NCBI RefSeq assembly: GCF_021631985.1
Contig: NZ_CP070225.1
Coordinates: forward strand, 8,742,001-8,806,000
Source: Sandaracinus amylolyticus
GTDB lineage: Bacteria > Myxococcota_A > Polyangia > Polyangiales > Sandaracinaceae
DNA: 64,000 nt
Direction: 5' to 3'
A program made the translations under genes and the position numbers. Positions 19,214 to 28,476 of the stretch are shown here, in pieces. Position 1 is the stretch's first letter, and each line of letters begins with the position of its first letter. The notes beneath the pieces are model-generated. The model saw only the letters and a program-made list of their open reading frames with translations. It was not told where the DNA came from and ran no database searches.

Positions 19214-19300
19214 CCAAAATCGGCTCGCTGGCGCAGGGCTCTCCCGTCCACGTGCTCCGCACGCTCCCGTGCGTGCCCTGCGCCAGCGAGCACTCCAGCT
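19214..19300 (-). repeat. Dispersed hairpin repeat, copy B (inverted)
   Basis: Minus-strand copy with perfect 17-bp arms GCTCGCTGGCGCAGGGC/GCCCTGCGCCAGCGAGC and the conserved CGATTTT-like tail. Arm sequence differs from copy A, but both arms have changed together. It lies between divergent genes, unlike the other copies. Confidence 0.7.
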
Positions 19301-19342
19301 GGAGTGATCACGCGATCGGGATGGCGTAGGCTCGCGCGCCTC

Positions 19343-20032
19343 ATGACGGACCCGTCGAAGCGGCGCGACGACGCCGCGGTGTGGATCGAGCCGGTGCTGC
19401 TGGCGTGCGTCGAGGATCGGCGCTTCTTCGAGGAGCTCGCGCCCGAGCCGCGCGCCCTGGTGACGCTGTGGGCGATGCGCGCCGAGGTGCAACGACGTGG
19501 GCTCGCACACTTCGTCGACGACGTGCCCGACTGGGTCGTGAAGGACGTGCCGCGCGCGGCGGAGTCGATCGGCGAGGTCGCGCTCGCGGAGCCGTTCGCC
19601 GCGCTGCTGCCGGCGCTGAAGCGCGGCCGCGCCGGGCGCTTCTCGAGCAAGGGCGTGGAGTGGAGCGCGCACGCGGGGATCGAGCCGATCGTCGCGCGCA
19701 TCGGTGATGCGCTGATCGAGCGCGTGCTCGCGTCGAAGCGCGCGTTCGGTGCGGTGCGGGCGCGCGCCGAGACGATCCACGCCGACGCGCGCGCCGCGCA
19801 CAAGCGCGAGGCCGAGGCGGCACAGGAGAGCGCGAAGGCGAAGGTGCGCTCGCGCTTCGACGGGCTGCGTGACAAGGCGCGCCCGTGGTCGATGCAGACG
19901 CGCTTCGCGGTGGAGGACGCGGTCTCGCACGCGAAGTTCGGCGTGGGTCGAGTGCGCGCGCTGGTGCCGCCGAACAAGATCGAGGTCGAGTTCGAGGACG
20001 GCTCGATCCGCACGATGCTGCACGCGGGCTGA
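19343..20032 (+). CDS. Hypothetical protein with C-terminal DUF3553/Tudor-like motif
   Basis: 229 residues from the ATG at 19343. The amino-terminal part is helical and unrecognised, and the middle is a Lys/Arg/Ala-rich coiled segment (about 145-185). The last ~40 residues (VSHAKFGVGRVRALVPPN then VEFEDGS) match the HxxFGxGxV pattern of DUF3553/CarD-like small beta-barrels, which in other proteins contact nucleic acid or RNA polymerase. This is inference from pattern; the function is unknown. Confidence 0.65.
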   Translation: MTDPSKRRDDAAVWIEPVLLACVEDRRFFEELAPEPRALVTLWAMRAEVQRRGLAHFVDDVPDWVVKDVPRAAESIGEVALAEPFAALLPALKRGRAGRFSSKGVEWSAHAGIEPIVARIGDALIERVLASKRAFGAVRARAETIHADARAAHKREAEAAQESAKAKVRSRFDGLRDKARPWSMQTRFAVEDAVSHAKFGVGRVRALVPPNKIEVEFEDGSIRTMLHAG

Positions 20033-20091
20033 GCGTCGCGAGACTCGGGCGTGGCCCTTGCTCGACCGAGACGCGCTGCACGAGGTGCGTC

Positions 20092-20517
20092 GTGGACGTC
20101 GAGATCATCGTCGCTCTGATCGGCGTCGTCGGGAGTCTCCTGACGACCATCATCGGGGCGTTGCTCAACCGCCGTCGCGGTGACGAGGGCGCGGCGCCCC
20201 AGGTACGGCGCGGGCGGCGCGCGCGCGTGCCCGACGACGTGCCCGCGCGGTTCGGCCCGGGATCGCTCGCGCTGCTCGCGATCGCCGGGTTCCTCGGGTT
20301 CACCGGGGCAGCGATGGTCCTCTACGTCGTCCTGAGCTTCATCACGAGCGTCTTCGTCGCGCTCCAGGGCAACAGCCCGCGCCCCGACCTCTCCGGCATC
20401 CCGTTCGTCCCGTTCTTGCCGCTGGGGTTCGGGCTCGCGTTCGCGGGAATCGTGGTCGCGTGGATCGCGGCGTTCGCCGCGCAGGTGTCGATGGGGCGCG
20501 AGCGCGAGGCGCACTGA
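20092..20517 (+). CDS. Small membrane protein
   Basis: 141 residues from a GTG at 20092 with GAGG 6 bases upstream. Three hydrophobic segments (about 3-23, 55-82 and 106-132) are separated by a basic Arg-rich stretch. No family recognised. A pair of hairpin repeats begins 3 bases after its stop. Confidence 0.65.
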   Translation: MDVEIIVALIGVVGSLLTTIIGALLNRRRGDEGAAPQVRRGRRARVPDDVPARFGPGSLALLAIAGFLGFTGAAMVLYVVLSFITSVFVALQGNSPRPDLSGIPFVPFLPLGFGLAFAGIVVAWIAAFAAQVSMGREREAH

Positions 20518-20520
20518 GCC

Positions 20521-20610
20521 CTGCGAGAGTGCTCGTCCCGCCGGTCCCGGACGGGAGCGCGCGGAGCGCGCGGACGGTAGGGCCCGGCGGGCGAGCCGAT
20601 TTTCGGCAGC
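20521..20610 (+). repeat. Dispersed hairpin repeat, copy C
   Basis: Begins 3 bases after the stop of the small membrane protein. Same architecture as copy A, with one arm mismatch. A shortened copy follows directly. Confidence 0.75.
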
Positions 20611-20611
20611 C

Positions 20612-20668
20612 CCTGCCGGAGTGCTCGTCCCTCCGGGGCTCCGGCGGGCGAGCCGATTTTCGACAGTC
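20612..20668 (+). repeat. Dispersed hairpin repeat, copy D (short)
   Basis: Tandem short copy with arms GCTCGTCCCTCCGG and CCGGCGGGCGAGC and the conserved CGATTTTCGACAG tail; the inner hairpin of full copies is missing. Confidence 0.7.
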
Positions 20669-20688
20669 ACTGACGCCCTTCGGGGCGC

Positions 20689-21981
20689 ATGGGATCGGGT
20701 GTGGAGAGCACACGGCGCGAGCGCTTCGCGTGGTGTCTGTTCGACTTCGCGAACAGCGCGTTCCCGACGATCGCGATCACCGCGTTCGGTGCGCCGTACT
20801 TCGAGGCGGTGCTCGTCGGCGATCGCGGGCTCGCGCTCGGTGGCCTCCGATTGAGCGGCACGTCCGCGTGGGCGATCGCAGTCGCGCTCTCGATGGCGAT
20901 CGTCGTCGTGACCTCGCCGGTGATGGGCGCGATCGCGGACCGCGGGCGCAAGCGATCGCTGCTCGCGCTCTACGTCGCGGTGTGCGCGATCGCGACGGCC
21001 GCGCTCGGCTTCGTGCCTCCCGGCTCGGGGCTGCTCGCGATCGGGATCTTCGTGATCGCGAACGTCGCGTTCGAGGGCGCGTACGTGTTCTACAACGCGT
21101 TCCTCACCGAGCTGGTGCCGAGCGATCGCGTGGGACGCCTCTCGGGCTACGGCTGGGCGCTCGGGTACGTCGGCGGGCTCGCCGCGCTCTTCGTGGTGCG
21201 GCCGCTCCTGCCGAGCGACTACCACGCGGCCGAGGCCGCGCGCGGAGCCCAGGTGTTCTTCGTCGTCGCGGGCTGGTACGCGCTCTTCTCGCTGCCGACG
21301 CTGATCGTGCTGCGCGATCGCGCGGCGCCGGCACCGATCACCCGCGCGCTGGCGCGCGACGCGATCGCCCAGGTGCGCTCGACCATCGCGCGCGCTCGAG
21401 CCCACCGCACGATCGCGATCTTCCTCGTCGCGTACCTGCTCTACACCGACGCGCTCGACACCACGATCCACTTCACCGGCATCTACGCGCGGCGCGTCCT
21501 CGGGTTCACGCCCGACGACAACGTGCGGCTCTTCCTCGTGCTCAACGTGATCGCCGCGCCGGGCGCGGTGGTGCTCGGTGTGCTCGCCGATCGCGCGGGC
21601 GCGAAGCGCGCGATCCAGGTCGCGCTCGTGATCTGGTGCGCGGTGATCGTGCTCGCGGTGCGCGCCTACGACGCGGCGAGCTTCTGGCCGGCCGCGATCC
21701 TCGCGGCGATCGCGATCGGCGCGACCCAGTCCGCGAGCCGCGCGATGATGGCCCGCCTCGCACCGCCCGGCAGAACCGGCGAGTTCATGGGCTTCCTCGC
21801 GCTCTCGGGGCGCGCCTCCGCGATCGTCGGCCCGCTGATCTACGGCGCCGCGTCGAGCGCGTTCGCCGATCCCGCCGATCCCGGTCGCGGCGATCGCATC
21901 GCGCTCGTGATCATCGGCTTGCTCTTCCCGCTCGCGATGCTGGTGCTCCGCCGCGTGGAGGAGCCGCGCCGATCAGAATGA
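20689..21981 (+). CDS. UMF1-type MFS transporter
   Basis: 430 residues with about 12 membrane segments. The amino-terminal WCLFDFANSAFPTI motif and AITAFGAPYF block are typical of the UMF1/Atg22-like major-facilitator group. The substrate is unknown. The gene overlaps the end of the convergent gene at 21973 by 9 bases. Confidence 0.85.
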   Translation: MGSGVESTRRERFAWCLFDFANSAFPTIAITAFGAPYFEAVLVGDRGLALGGLRLSGTSAWAIAVALSMAIVVVTSPVMGAIADRGRKRSLLALYVAVCAIATAALGFVPPGSGLLAIGIFVIANVAFEGAYVFYNAFLTELVPSDRVGRLSGYGWALGYVGGLAALFVVRPLLPSDYHAAEAARGAQVFFVVAGWYALFSLPTLIVLRDRAAPAPITRALARDAIAQVRSTIARARAHRTIAIFLVAYLLYTDALDTTIHFTGIYARRVLGFTPDDNVRLFLVLNVIAAPGAVVLGVLADRAGAKRAIQVALVIWCAVIVLAVRAYDAASFWPAAILAAIAIGATQSASRAMMARLAPPGRTGEFMGFLALSGRASAIVGPLIYGAASSAFADPADPGRGDRIALVIIGLLFPLAMLVLRRVEEPRRSE

Positions 21982-22668
21982 CTGCATCCCGATCTCGAGC
22001 CCGCCCATGATCATCACCTCGCGCTCGAGGAACGTGAGGTGGAAGAACGACGCGGCCACGAGCCCGCGCCGCTCGTAGGGCCCGCCTCCGGTCGCCGCCG
22101 AGATCCGCATCTCGATGCCGGGCCCGAAGCCCGCAGCCTGCATCGCCCGGTCGGGGCCGCTGGTCGACGTGCCTTGCCGTCCGACCGCCCGCGTCACCCC
22201 CAGTTCGGGCGTCGTCCGCTCCGGCCCGTCCACCTTGACGATCATCGCGTCGATCGAGGGACCGATGCCGAGCTGCAGCGTGTCCCACAGCGTCATCTCG
22301 GCCACCGCCGAGAGCGAGAGATGGAGCGGGAGATCGGGGCTCACGCAGCCGCGCAGGATGCCGACTCCCGCGATGTCGTCGGTCTGCACGCCGACCTGCG
22401 CCGACCCGAGGAGCGCCCACGTGGTCGCGTCGAACGTCTGCGACTCGCCGGTGCGCACCCAGTCCGCGAAGTCGCCGTCGCGGATCTCCCAGACCGGCAC
22501 GTCGATCCACAACGCCGTCGCCCCGAGCGCACCGACCGCGAACGCCCAGCGGAGCCGGATCTCGTCGCGGCCCCCGACCTCGCGCTCGACGGGCTCCACC
22601 TGCGCGCGCGCAGGCACCGCCGTCGCCAACCACAGCGTCGCGAGGACGCACGCGAAACGCGCCAGCAT
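21973..22668 (-). CDS. Secreted/outer-membrane-like protein coupled to a PEGA gene
   Basis: 231 residues. Signal peptide cleaved near ARAQ (residues 21-23), then a beta-rich mature region resembling small myxobacterial outer-membrane or periplasmic proteins. No named family. Its ATG overlaps the upstream PEGA gene stop by one base (TGATG), so the two are translationally coupled and probably act together at the envelope. Confidence 0.65.
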   Translation of the reverse strand: MLARFACVLATLWLATAVPARAQVEPVEREVGGRDEIRLRWAFAVGALGATALWIDVPVWEIRDGDFADWVRTGESQTFDATTWALLGSAQVGVQTDDIAGVGILRGCVSPDLPLHLSLSAVAEMTLWDTLQLGIGPSIDAMIVKVDGPERTTPELGVTRAVGRQGTSTSGPDRAMQAAGFGPGIEMRISAATGGGPYERRGLVAASFFHLTFLEREVMIMGGLEIGMQSF

Positions 22669-24089
22669 CAGAAGCTCCCCGCGATCTCGAGCGAGCCCGG
22701 CCCGAGCGACACCCGCACCGACGCGCTCTCGCGCACCTGCGCCTCGTTGCCCGAGTCGAGCAACATCCCGCCGCCGACGAACGCGAGCACGCCGCCCACG
22801 AACCCTCCGAGGCCGACCAGCACCCAGAGCCCGCTGTTCGTCTGCTCGAAGAACGAGAAGTCCGACGCGCCCGAGCAACCGCCCAGCGTGCACTCCTCCT
22901 CCGCCGCGAGCCGCTCGGCCTTGCTGCCGATGAGCACGCCCGCGAGCACTGCCGACCCGAAGAGCAATCCGCTGCCGGTCAGCGCGACGATCCACGCGTT
23001 CTGCACGTTCTCGCGGTGTTGCGCGAGGCGCTGATCGAGATCGACCCACTCGAGCTCGGGCGCCACGGTGCGCACCGTGCCCGCCTCGAGATCGAGCGTG
23101 TGGCGGTAGGGGCGGCGATCGGGGACGAGCAGCTCGAGCTCGTGTCGTCCCTCGGGGAGCACGAGCTCCTCGCGGACCTCGACCTCCTCGCCGTCGATCG
23201 CGATGCGGAGCGGCGTCACCGGCGTGCGCAGCCGGACGCGCGCGGTGCCGCTCTCGTCGGTGCGCAGCACGCTGAGCGTGACGTCGACCTCTTCCTGCTC
23301 CGCGGTCGCGACGTCGACCTCGCGCGAGACCGGCTCGTAGCCGGAGCGCGTCGCGACGACGGTGTGGCGTCCGGGGTCGACCTCGACGGTGTCGGGCAGT
23401 GGCGTCTCGCCGACCTCGCGACCATCGATCGCCACGTGGATGCCGGGGACACGCGACGTGACGCGGATCCGACCGCGCACGACCGGAGTGCGCTCGAGCG
23501 CGGCACGCACGCGCGCGGTGAGCCCGCCCGCGACCCGCACCGTCTCGCGGAACGTCTCGTGGCCGGGCGCGCGCAGCTCGACCAGCACCGTGCCCGCGGT
23601 GACCCGCATCGGGCTGCCCGACGCCGCGACCGACGACGCCGAACCGACCTCCACGCCGTCGATCCACACCATCGCGCTCGCGGGCGTCGCCTCGATCACG
23701 ATGAACGCGATGCGCGCGCGCTGTCGGCGCAGCTCCGCCTCCACCGCGGCGCGACGATCGGGCGCGAGCTGCGGCATCTCGCGCAGGTACTGCTCGAACG
23801 CCTCGACCGACTCCACCGCGCGGCCCAGCGACGCGTAGACCTGCCCGAGGTTGAACAGCACCTGCGGCGCGGGCGCGACCTCGTAGGCGCGACGGAACTC
23901 GACGAGCGCCTGATCGAGCAGGCCCTCGTCGTAGAGCTCGAGGGCGCGCTCGAAGCGCTCGCGGGCCTCGGCCCGGGCCTCGCGTGATGGCTCCGCGTCC
24001 TGTGCGGCCGCTGCGCTCGGGGTCGTCAGCATCGCGATCGCGAGCAACGCGATGCCGAGGGTGGAGCAGCTCCGAGAGGCGAGTGGCAC
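22668..24089 (-). CDS. TPR and PEGA repeat membrane protein
   Basis: 473 residues. Signal peptide (about 1-29), TPR-like helical repeats (about 45-115), then three PEGA-type beta domains (about 132-200, 206-270 and 275-345) with characteristic GxHxVxxxxxGYEPVS blocks, and two hydrophobic segments near 370-390 and 415-445. PEGA domains are common in myxobacterial surface proteins. Coupled to the secreted protein at 21973. The molecular role is unknown. Confidence 0.8.
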   Translation of the reverse strand: MPLASRSCSTLGIALLAIAMLTTPSAAAAQDAEPSREARAEARERFERALELYDEGLLDQALVEFRRAYEVAPAPQVLFNLGQVYASLGRAVESVEAFEQYLREMPQLAPDRRAAVEAELRRQRARIAFIVIEATPASAMVWIDGVEVGSASSVAASGSPMRVTAGTVLVELRAPGHETFRETVRVAGGLTARVRAALERTPVVRGRIRVTSRVPGIHVAIDGREVGETPLPDTVEVDPGRHTVVATRSGYEPVSREVDVATAEQEEVDVTLSVLRTDESGTARVRLRTPVTPLRIAIDGEEVEVREELVLPEGRHELELLVPDRRPYRHTLDLEAGTVRTVAPELEWVDLDQRLAQHRENVQNAWIVALTGSGLLFGSAVLAGVLIGSKAERLAAEEECTLGGCSGASDFSFFEQTNSGLWVLVGLGGFVGGVLAFVGGGMLLDSGNEAQVRESASVRVSLGPGSLEIAGSF

Positions 24090-24178
24090 GCGTTCCGTCC
24101 GTGGTGATCGAGGTCGAGAACGGCGGAGCCTGTTCCCGACACGACCACCGCGCCACCGGAGGTGCGCGCACGTCGGTG

Positions 24179-25102
24179 TCAGCCGAAATGGACTGCGGAG
24201 ACCTGGGTGCCCATCAGGATCGACGAATAAGGAACGGTTCCGCGATCATCGCCCGCTGCGCCCGCGATCACCATGAGCGGGAGCAGGTGCTCCTCGCGCG
24301 GATGGCAGAGCCGGGCGGAGGGCGCGCGGTCCCACGCCACGAGCGCCGCATCGCGTGCCGCCGGCTCGAGCGCGACGGTCTCGCGCATCCACGCGTCGAA
24401 CGCGACCGAGGGCGCGCGCGCCGCGGGGGAGCCGAAGCCGCGCATGTTGTGGAAGCTCATCCCGCTGCCGACGATCAGCACGCCCTCGTCGCGCAGCGGG
24501 CGCAGCGCGCGCCCGATCGCGAGGTGCGACGCGGGATCGAGATCGCGGCGCATCGAGAGCTGGACCGTCGGGATGTCGGCCTCGGGGAACGTGACCTTGA
24601 GCGGCACGAACGTGCCGTGATCGTAGCCGCGGTGTGCGTCCTCGGCGGAGTCGATCCCCGCCGCCGAGAGCAGCGCGCGCACCCGCGCCGCGAGCTGGGG
24701 ATCGCCGGGCGCGGGCCAGGTGATCTCGTACGACTCGGGCGGGAACCCGTAGTAGTCGTAGAGCATCGGCGGGTGCTCCGAGGTCGTCACCGTCGGGATC
24801 CGCTCCTCCCAGTGCGCGGAGATCACGAGCATCGCCCGCGGGCGCTGGGGCGCGAGCTGCGCGAGCCCCCGGAGGTACGTCGCGAGCGCGGCCCACTCCG
24901 CGGGATCGCCGAACCCCAGCTCGACGAAGGGCCAGGGCCCGCCGCCGTGGGGGATGTACGCCACCGGCATCCGCGTCCCGCCGCCGCTCGTCATCGCTCG
25001 AACCTCCTGCGACGCCGGTGCGCACGCCGCGAGCACGAGCCCCGCGCTCGCCGTGCCCAGCAGCGCACGTCGCGTCATCCGGTTGTCGTGGTCGTCGCTC
25101 AT
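24179..25102 (-). CDS. DODA-type extradiol dioxygenase with Tat-lipoprotein signal
   Basis: 307 residues. The start gives a twin-arginine signal (R11-R12, RRALLGTASAGLVL) ending in an AAC lipobox (Cys27). The remaining region matches the LigB/DODA (4,5-DOPA extradiol dioxygenase, YgiD-like) family: metal-binding histidines are suggested by PHGGGPWPF, SAHWEE, YDHGTFVPL and SGMSFHN. Family members open aromatic rings or act on related phenolic substrates, normally in the cytoplasm. An exported lipoprotein form is unusual. Overlapping longer open frames upstream are antisense to the FHA gene. Confidence 0.78.
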   Translation of the reverse strand: MSDDHDNRMTRRALLGTASAGLVLAACAPASQEVRAMTSGGGTRMPVAYIPHGGGPWPFVELGFGDPAEWAALATYLRGLAQLAPQRPRAMLVISAHWEERIPTVTTSEHPPMLYDYYGFPPESYEITWPAPGDPQLAARVRALLSAAGIDSAEDAHRGYDHGTFVPLKVTFPEADIPTVQLSMRRDLDPASHLAIGRALRPLRDEGVLIVGSGMSFHNMRGFGSPAARAPSVAFDAWMRETVALEPAARDAALVAWDRAPSARLCHPREEHLLPLMVIAGAAGDDRGTVPYSSILMGTQVSAVHFG

Positions 25103-25303
25103 CTTCGCAGAGACGCTGTACGCCGGCGGGGCGCCGCCGGGAAGGCGCACCCCGCGCAAGTCTGCGTTGCGCGCACGGGAACGGATGCGACGCAAGCCTT
25201 GGATCCGCCTTGACTCTCGGTGCGCGTTCCTGGTTCGATGCGTCCGTCCCGGCCCCAGGCCGTCACGCCCATCGGCACGCGCGAGAGGACCCGCAGACAC
25301 ACC

Positions 25304-27574
25304 ATGTTCTCCGTCGTCATCACCGAGAAGGGCGGCGCCCAGCGCCGTCTCGACTTCGACAAGAACGAAGTCACGATCGGCCGCGTCCAAGGCAACGACA
25401 TCATCCTGCCGAAGGGCAACGTCTCGAAGCGGCACTCCCGGATCGTCCTCAAGGACAACCGCTTCATCGTCGTCGACCTCAAGAGCACCAACGGCACGTA
25501 CGTCAACGGCCGGAAGATCACCTCGCCCCTCGTCGTGAAGTCGGGGGACAAGATCTACATCGGCGACTTCATCCTCACGCTCGAGGAGGCCGCGGGCGCA
25601 GGGATGGGCGCGTCGCCGGGCGGGTCGCACGAGGGTGCGGCGATGGGCGCTCCGCCGCCCGCGATGCAGCCCCCCACGCCGATGGCGTCGCCGCAGATGT
25701 CGCCGCCGCCGCAGATGTCCCCGGCGCCGCAGATGTCGCCGCCGATGTCGCCGCCGCAGATGTCGGCGCCGCCGCAGATGTCGCCCGCGCCGCAGATGTC
25801 GCCGCCGCCGCAGATGTCGGCGCCGATGCCCGCGCCGCAGATCTCGGTCCCGCAGCCGCAGATGTCGCCCGCGCCGCAGATGTCGCCGGCGCCGCAGATG
25901 TCGCCGCCCCCGATGGCCCAGGCCGTCGCGTCGTCCCCCGCCGTCGCGGTCGGTGGCGATCGCCGCCCCCCGCCGCTGCGCTCGGCGCCTCCGCCGCCCC
26001 GCCAGCCCACGATGACGGCGGGAGGCATGGGCGCACCGCCCCCGCTGCCGGGCCGCCCCGAGCCCGCGCCGCGCGTCCCCTCGGAGCCGCCGCCCGCGGC
26101 GCGCGAGGCCGATCGCTACCCGCTCGACGAGGAGCCGGCCGACGAGACGATGGCGCCCTCGCCGCGCGTCGTCGCGAACGCCCGTCCCACCGCCGCGCCG
26201 GTCCGTGAAGCCGCGCCCGCGCGCAACGACTTCGCGCCGCCGCCCGCCAAGGAGGCCGCCCGCGTCGAGCCGCAGACCGAGGCGCCGCCCGCGCGTGCGC
26301 AGCAGGTCGCGGTGCACACGCCGGCGCTCGCCGCGCCGATCCCCGAGTCGCGCCCGATCACCGCGCCGCTCGCCGCGCCGTCGCCGGTCGCGCAGCTGCG
26401 CCGCGCAGCGGTTCCGCGCGCCCGCGACGTGCGCGATCCGCTCGGCCACGTCCTCGCGACCCTCGCCGAGACCATCGACGTCGGCTCGCTCGTGCCGCCC
26501 GAGGCGATCCCGGCGGATCGCTGGCGCGAGGCGCGCTCGGCCGTCGACGCGGCGATCGCGCGCCTCGAGCGCGAAGGCGGCACCGCGGGTGATCGCGACG
26601 CGCTCGCGGGCTCGGCGGTGCAGGAGGCGCTCGGCCTCGGCCCGCTCGCCGCGCTCCTCGACGATCCGGGCGTGCTCGAGATCGTGGTGGAGGGGCCGGG
26701 CTCGATCCTCGTCGATCGCGGCGCGGGGCTGACCGCGGCGCCGGGACGTTTCTCGTCCGCGGATCAGCTGGTCACGATCGTCGGCCGCCTCGTGGTGCGC
26801 GGCGGTGGCTCGTTCGACGCGAGCCAGGCGATGCACGAGGCGACGCTGCCCGATGGCGCGCACCTCGTCGCGGTGCTGCCGCCGGTCGCGCTGCGCGGCC
26901 CGGTGATCGAGGTGCGCCGCACCGGCCGCGCGCCGGTGACCGGCGAGACCCTCGTGCAGCAGGGCGTGCTCAGCAGCGAGATGTTGGCGACGCTGCGCGC
27001 CGCGGTGAGCGCGCGTCGCAACGTCGTCGTGATCGGCGCGAGCGAGCTCGGCGTCGGCACGGTGGTCTCGATGCTCGCGAACCTCGCGGACGACGACGAT
27101 CGCGTGCTCGCGATCGAGGCCTCGCCCGAGCTGGCGCTCGCCGCGTCGCACGCGGTGCGTCTCGGCGCGAGCTCGAGCGTGTCCCTCGCCCAGCTGATCG
27201 CCCACGCGCCGCGGTTGCGCGCCGATCGCGTCGTCATCGACGGAGCGAGCGGCCCCGAGACCCGCGAGGCGCTGCTCCTGCTCGCGTCGCGCGGCGCGGG
27301 CACGGTGCTCGGCGTGCGCAGCGCGCCGACCGGCTCGGCGCTCGATCACCTCGAGGCGCTCGCGGGCCTCGGCGGTGGCGCGGACACGCTCGGTCGCCTC
27401 ATCGCGTCGGCGGTCCACGTCGTCGTGAAGCTCGGTCGCGACGCCAACGGCGTGCGCCGCGTGGTCTCGATCGCCGAGGTCACGAGCGACGAAGGGATCC
27501 CGACGGCGCAGGACCTCTGGGTCCACACCGGCGAGTTCCACGCGACCGGGAACAAGGCGACCTTCCAGTCCTGA
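25304..27574 (+). CDS. FHA domain protein with degenerate CpaF/T2SS-E-like ATPase
   Basis: 756 residues from the ATG at 25304. Residues 1-95 are an FHA phosphopeptide-binding domain (VTIGRVQGND, NVSKRHSRI, LKSTNGTYVNG). Residues about 105-380 are Pro/Met/Ala-rich low complexity with PQMSP repeats. The last ~370 residues resemble a CpaF/TadA secretion ATPase, but the Walker A position reads IGASELGVGTV rather than GxxGxGKT, so ATP hydrolysis is doubtful. It may be a signalling adaptor to a secretion or pilus system; no pilus genes are nearby. Confidence 0.72.
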   Translation: MFSVVITEKGGAQRRLDFDKNEVTIGRVQGNDIILPKGNVSKRHSRIVLKDNRFIVVDLKSTNGTYVNGRKITSPLVVKSGDKIYIGDFILTLEEAAGAGMGASPGGSHEGAAMGAPPPAMQPPTPMASPQMSPPPQMSPAPQMSPPMSPPQMSAPPQMSPAPQMSPPPQMSAPMPAPQISVPQPQMSPAPQMSPAPQMSPPPMAQAVASSPAVAVGGDRRPPPLRSAPPPPRQPTMTAGGMGAPPPLPGRPEPAPRVPSEPPPAAREADRYPLDEEPADETMAPSPRVVANARPTAAPVREAAPARNDFAPPPAKEAARVEPQTEAPPARAQQVAVHTPALAAPIPESRPITAPLAAPSPVAQLRRAAVPRARDVRDPLGHVLATLAETIDVGSLVPPEAIPADRWREARSAVDAAIARLEREGGTAGDRDALAGSAVQEALGLGPLAALLDDPGVLEIVVEGPGSILVDRGAGLTAAPGRFSSADQLVTIVGRLVVRGGGSFDASQAMHEATLPDGAHLVAVLPPVALRGPVIEVRRTGRAPVTGETLVQQGVLSSEMLATLRAAVSARRNVVVIGASELGVGTVVSMLANLADDDDRVLAIEASPELALAASHAVRLGASSSVSLAQLIAHAPRLRADRVVIDGASGPETREALLLLASRGAGTVLGVRSAPTGSALDHLEALAGLGGGADTLGRLIASAVHVVVKLGRDANGVRRVVSIAEVTSDEGIPTAQDLWVHTGEFHATGNKATFQS
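25690..25915 (+). repeat. PQMSP-coding low-complexity repeats
   Basis: Degenerate CAGATGTCGCCGCCG-type units (15-18 bp) in frame within the FHA-ATPase gene, encoding PQMSPPP repeats. Coding repeat, not a CRISPR array: no constant repeat/unique spacer structure. Confidence 0.85.
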
Positions 27575-27586
27575 CGGCCGTGCGCG

Positions 27587-27635
27587 AGCCCACGATCGGG
27601 CTGGATCAGCGATGATCCGCCCCGATCCGTGGGCT
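27587..27635. terminator. Compound hairpin after the FHA-ATPase gene
   Basis: AGCCCACG-ATCGGG pairs with CCCGAT-CCGTGGGCT (one bulge), enclosing a second GGATCA-GCGA-TGATCC hairpin. It lies 12 bases after the stop. There is no strong U-tract, so it may be an attenuator or processing structure rather than a classic terminator. Confidence 0.55.
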
Positions 27636-27669
27636 TGACGCAATTGACGCGTCGCGTTACCCCCGCCGC

Positions 27670-28476
27670 ATGGAGGTGTCCATGCAGAGCCTGTGGGAGG
27701 CGATCGATCGCCGTCGGGAGGACGTCGTCGCGCGAGGCAGCGCGTACGTGCGCGATCACGTCATCGTTCGGCGCACGCGCGAGACGGGCGCCCAGCTGCT
27801 CGGCCGCGCGGAGCGCGAGGCCACGAAGCTCCAGACCACGATCGCGTCGCGCCGCGGCGTGCTCAACGGCAAGCCGATCGAGAAGCTCGAGCGTCGTGTG
27901 CTGACGACGATCGAGACCGTGCTCGAGCGCGTCGGTCTGCAGCTGCGCGACCGCATCCAGCGCCTGACGCCGGGCGCGAAGATCACCGCGATCGAGCCCG
28001 AGACGGCGGCGCAGCCCGAGGACGCGACGCTCGTCGACGAGAGCGAGGCGCGCGCCGACGCGCCCGCGCGTGCGGCTGCCCGTGCGCCGAAGAAGAAGCG
28101 CATCCGCGTCGCGGTCGAGGACGCGGCCACGCCTTCGGAGACCGTGAGCGTCGAGCCGGAGGCAGCGCCGGTGCGCAAGACGTCGAACGGCCACGCGGCG
28201 CCCAAGCGCATCGCGAAGCCGCTCGCGACGAAGCCCGAGCGTCCGGCCGCGCGCCGCGGCACCAAGGCCGCAGCCGCCGCGAAGGCGTCGACGCGCTGGG
28301 TCGGCAAGGCCGCGGACGCCGAGGTCGACCAGCTCTCGGAGCTCTCGGCGAAGGCGCTCCTCGCGCGCATCCCCGAGCTCGACGAGGCGTCGTGCCGGGC
28401 GCTCCTCGCGCGCGAGAAGGACGGCAAGAAGCGCAAGACGATCGTCGACGCGCTCGCCGCTCGTCTTCCTTCCTGA
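27670..28476 (+). CDS. Hypothetical basic protein with histone H1-like middle region
   Basis: 268 residues. The amino-terminal ~110 residues are helical; the middle (about 115-210) is Lys/Ala/Pro-rich (KKKRIRVAVE, AAPKRIAKPLATKPER), like histone H1-type linkers. The C-terminal ~50 residues (SAKALLARIPELDEASCRA) look like a helical domain similar to helix-hairpin-helix or SAP-like segments. Cytoplasmic and possibly nucleic-acid-associated; not assigned. Confidence 0.6.
   Translation: MEVSMQSLWEAIDRRREDVVARGSAYVRDHVIVRRTRETGAQLLGRAEREATKLQTTIASRRGVLNGKPIEKLERRVLTTIETVLERVGLQLRDRIQRLTPGAKITAIEPETAAQPEDATLVDESEARADAPARAAARAPKKKRIRVAVEDAATPSETVSVEPEAAPVRKTSNGHAAPKRIAKPLATKPERPAARRGTKAAAAAKASTRWVGKAADAEVDQLSELSAKALLARIPELDEASCRALLAREKDGKKRKTIVDALAARLPS

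Noticed and set aside
25690-25915. Regular CAG-ATG-TCG repeats that could look like a CRISPR array
   Set aside because: The units are in frame inside a long coding sequence, vary in length, and have no unique spacers.
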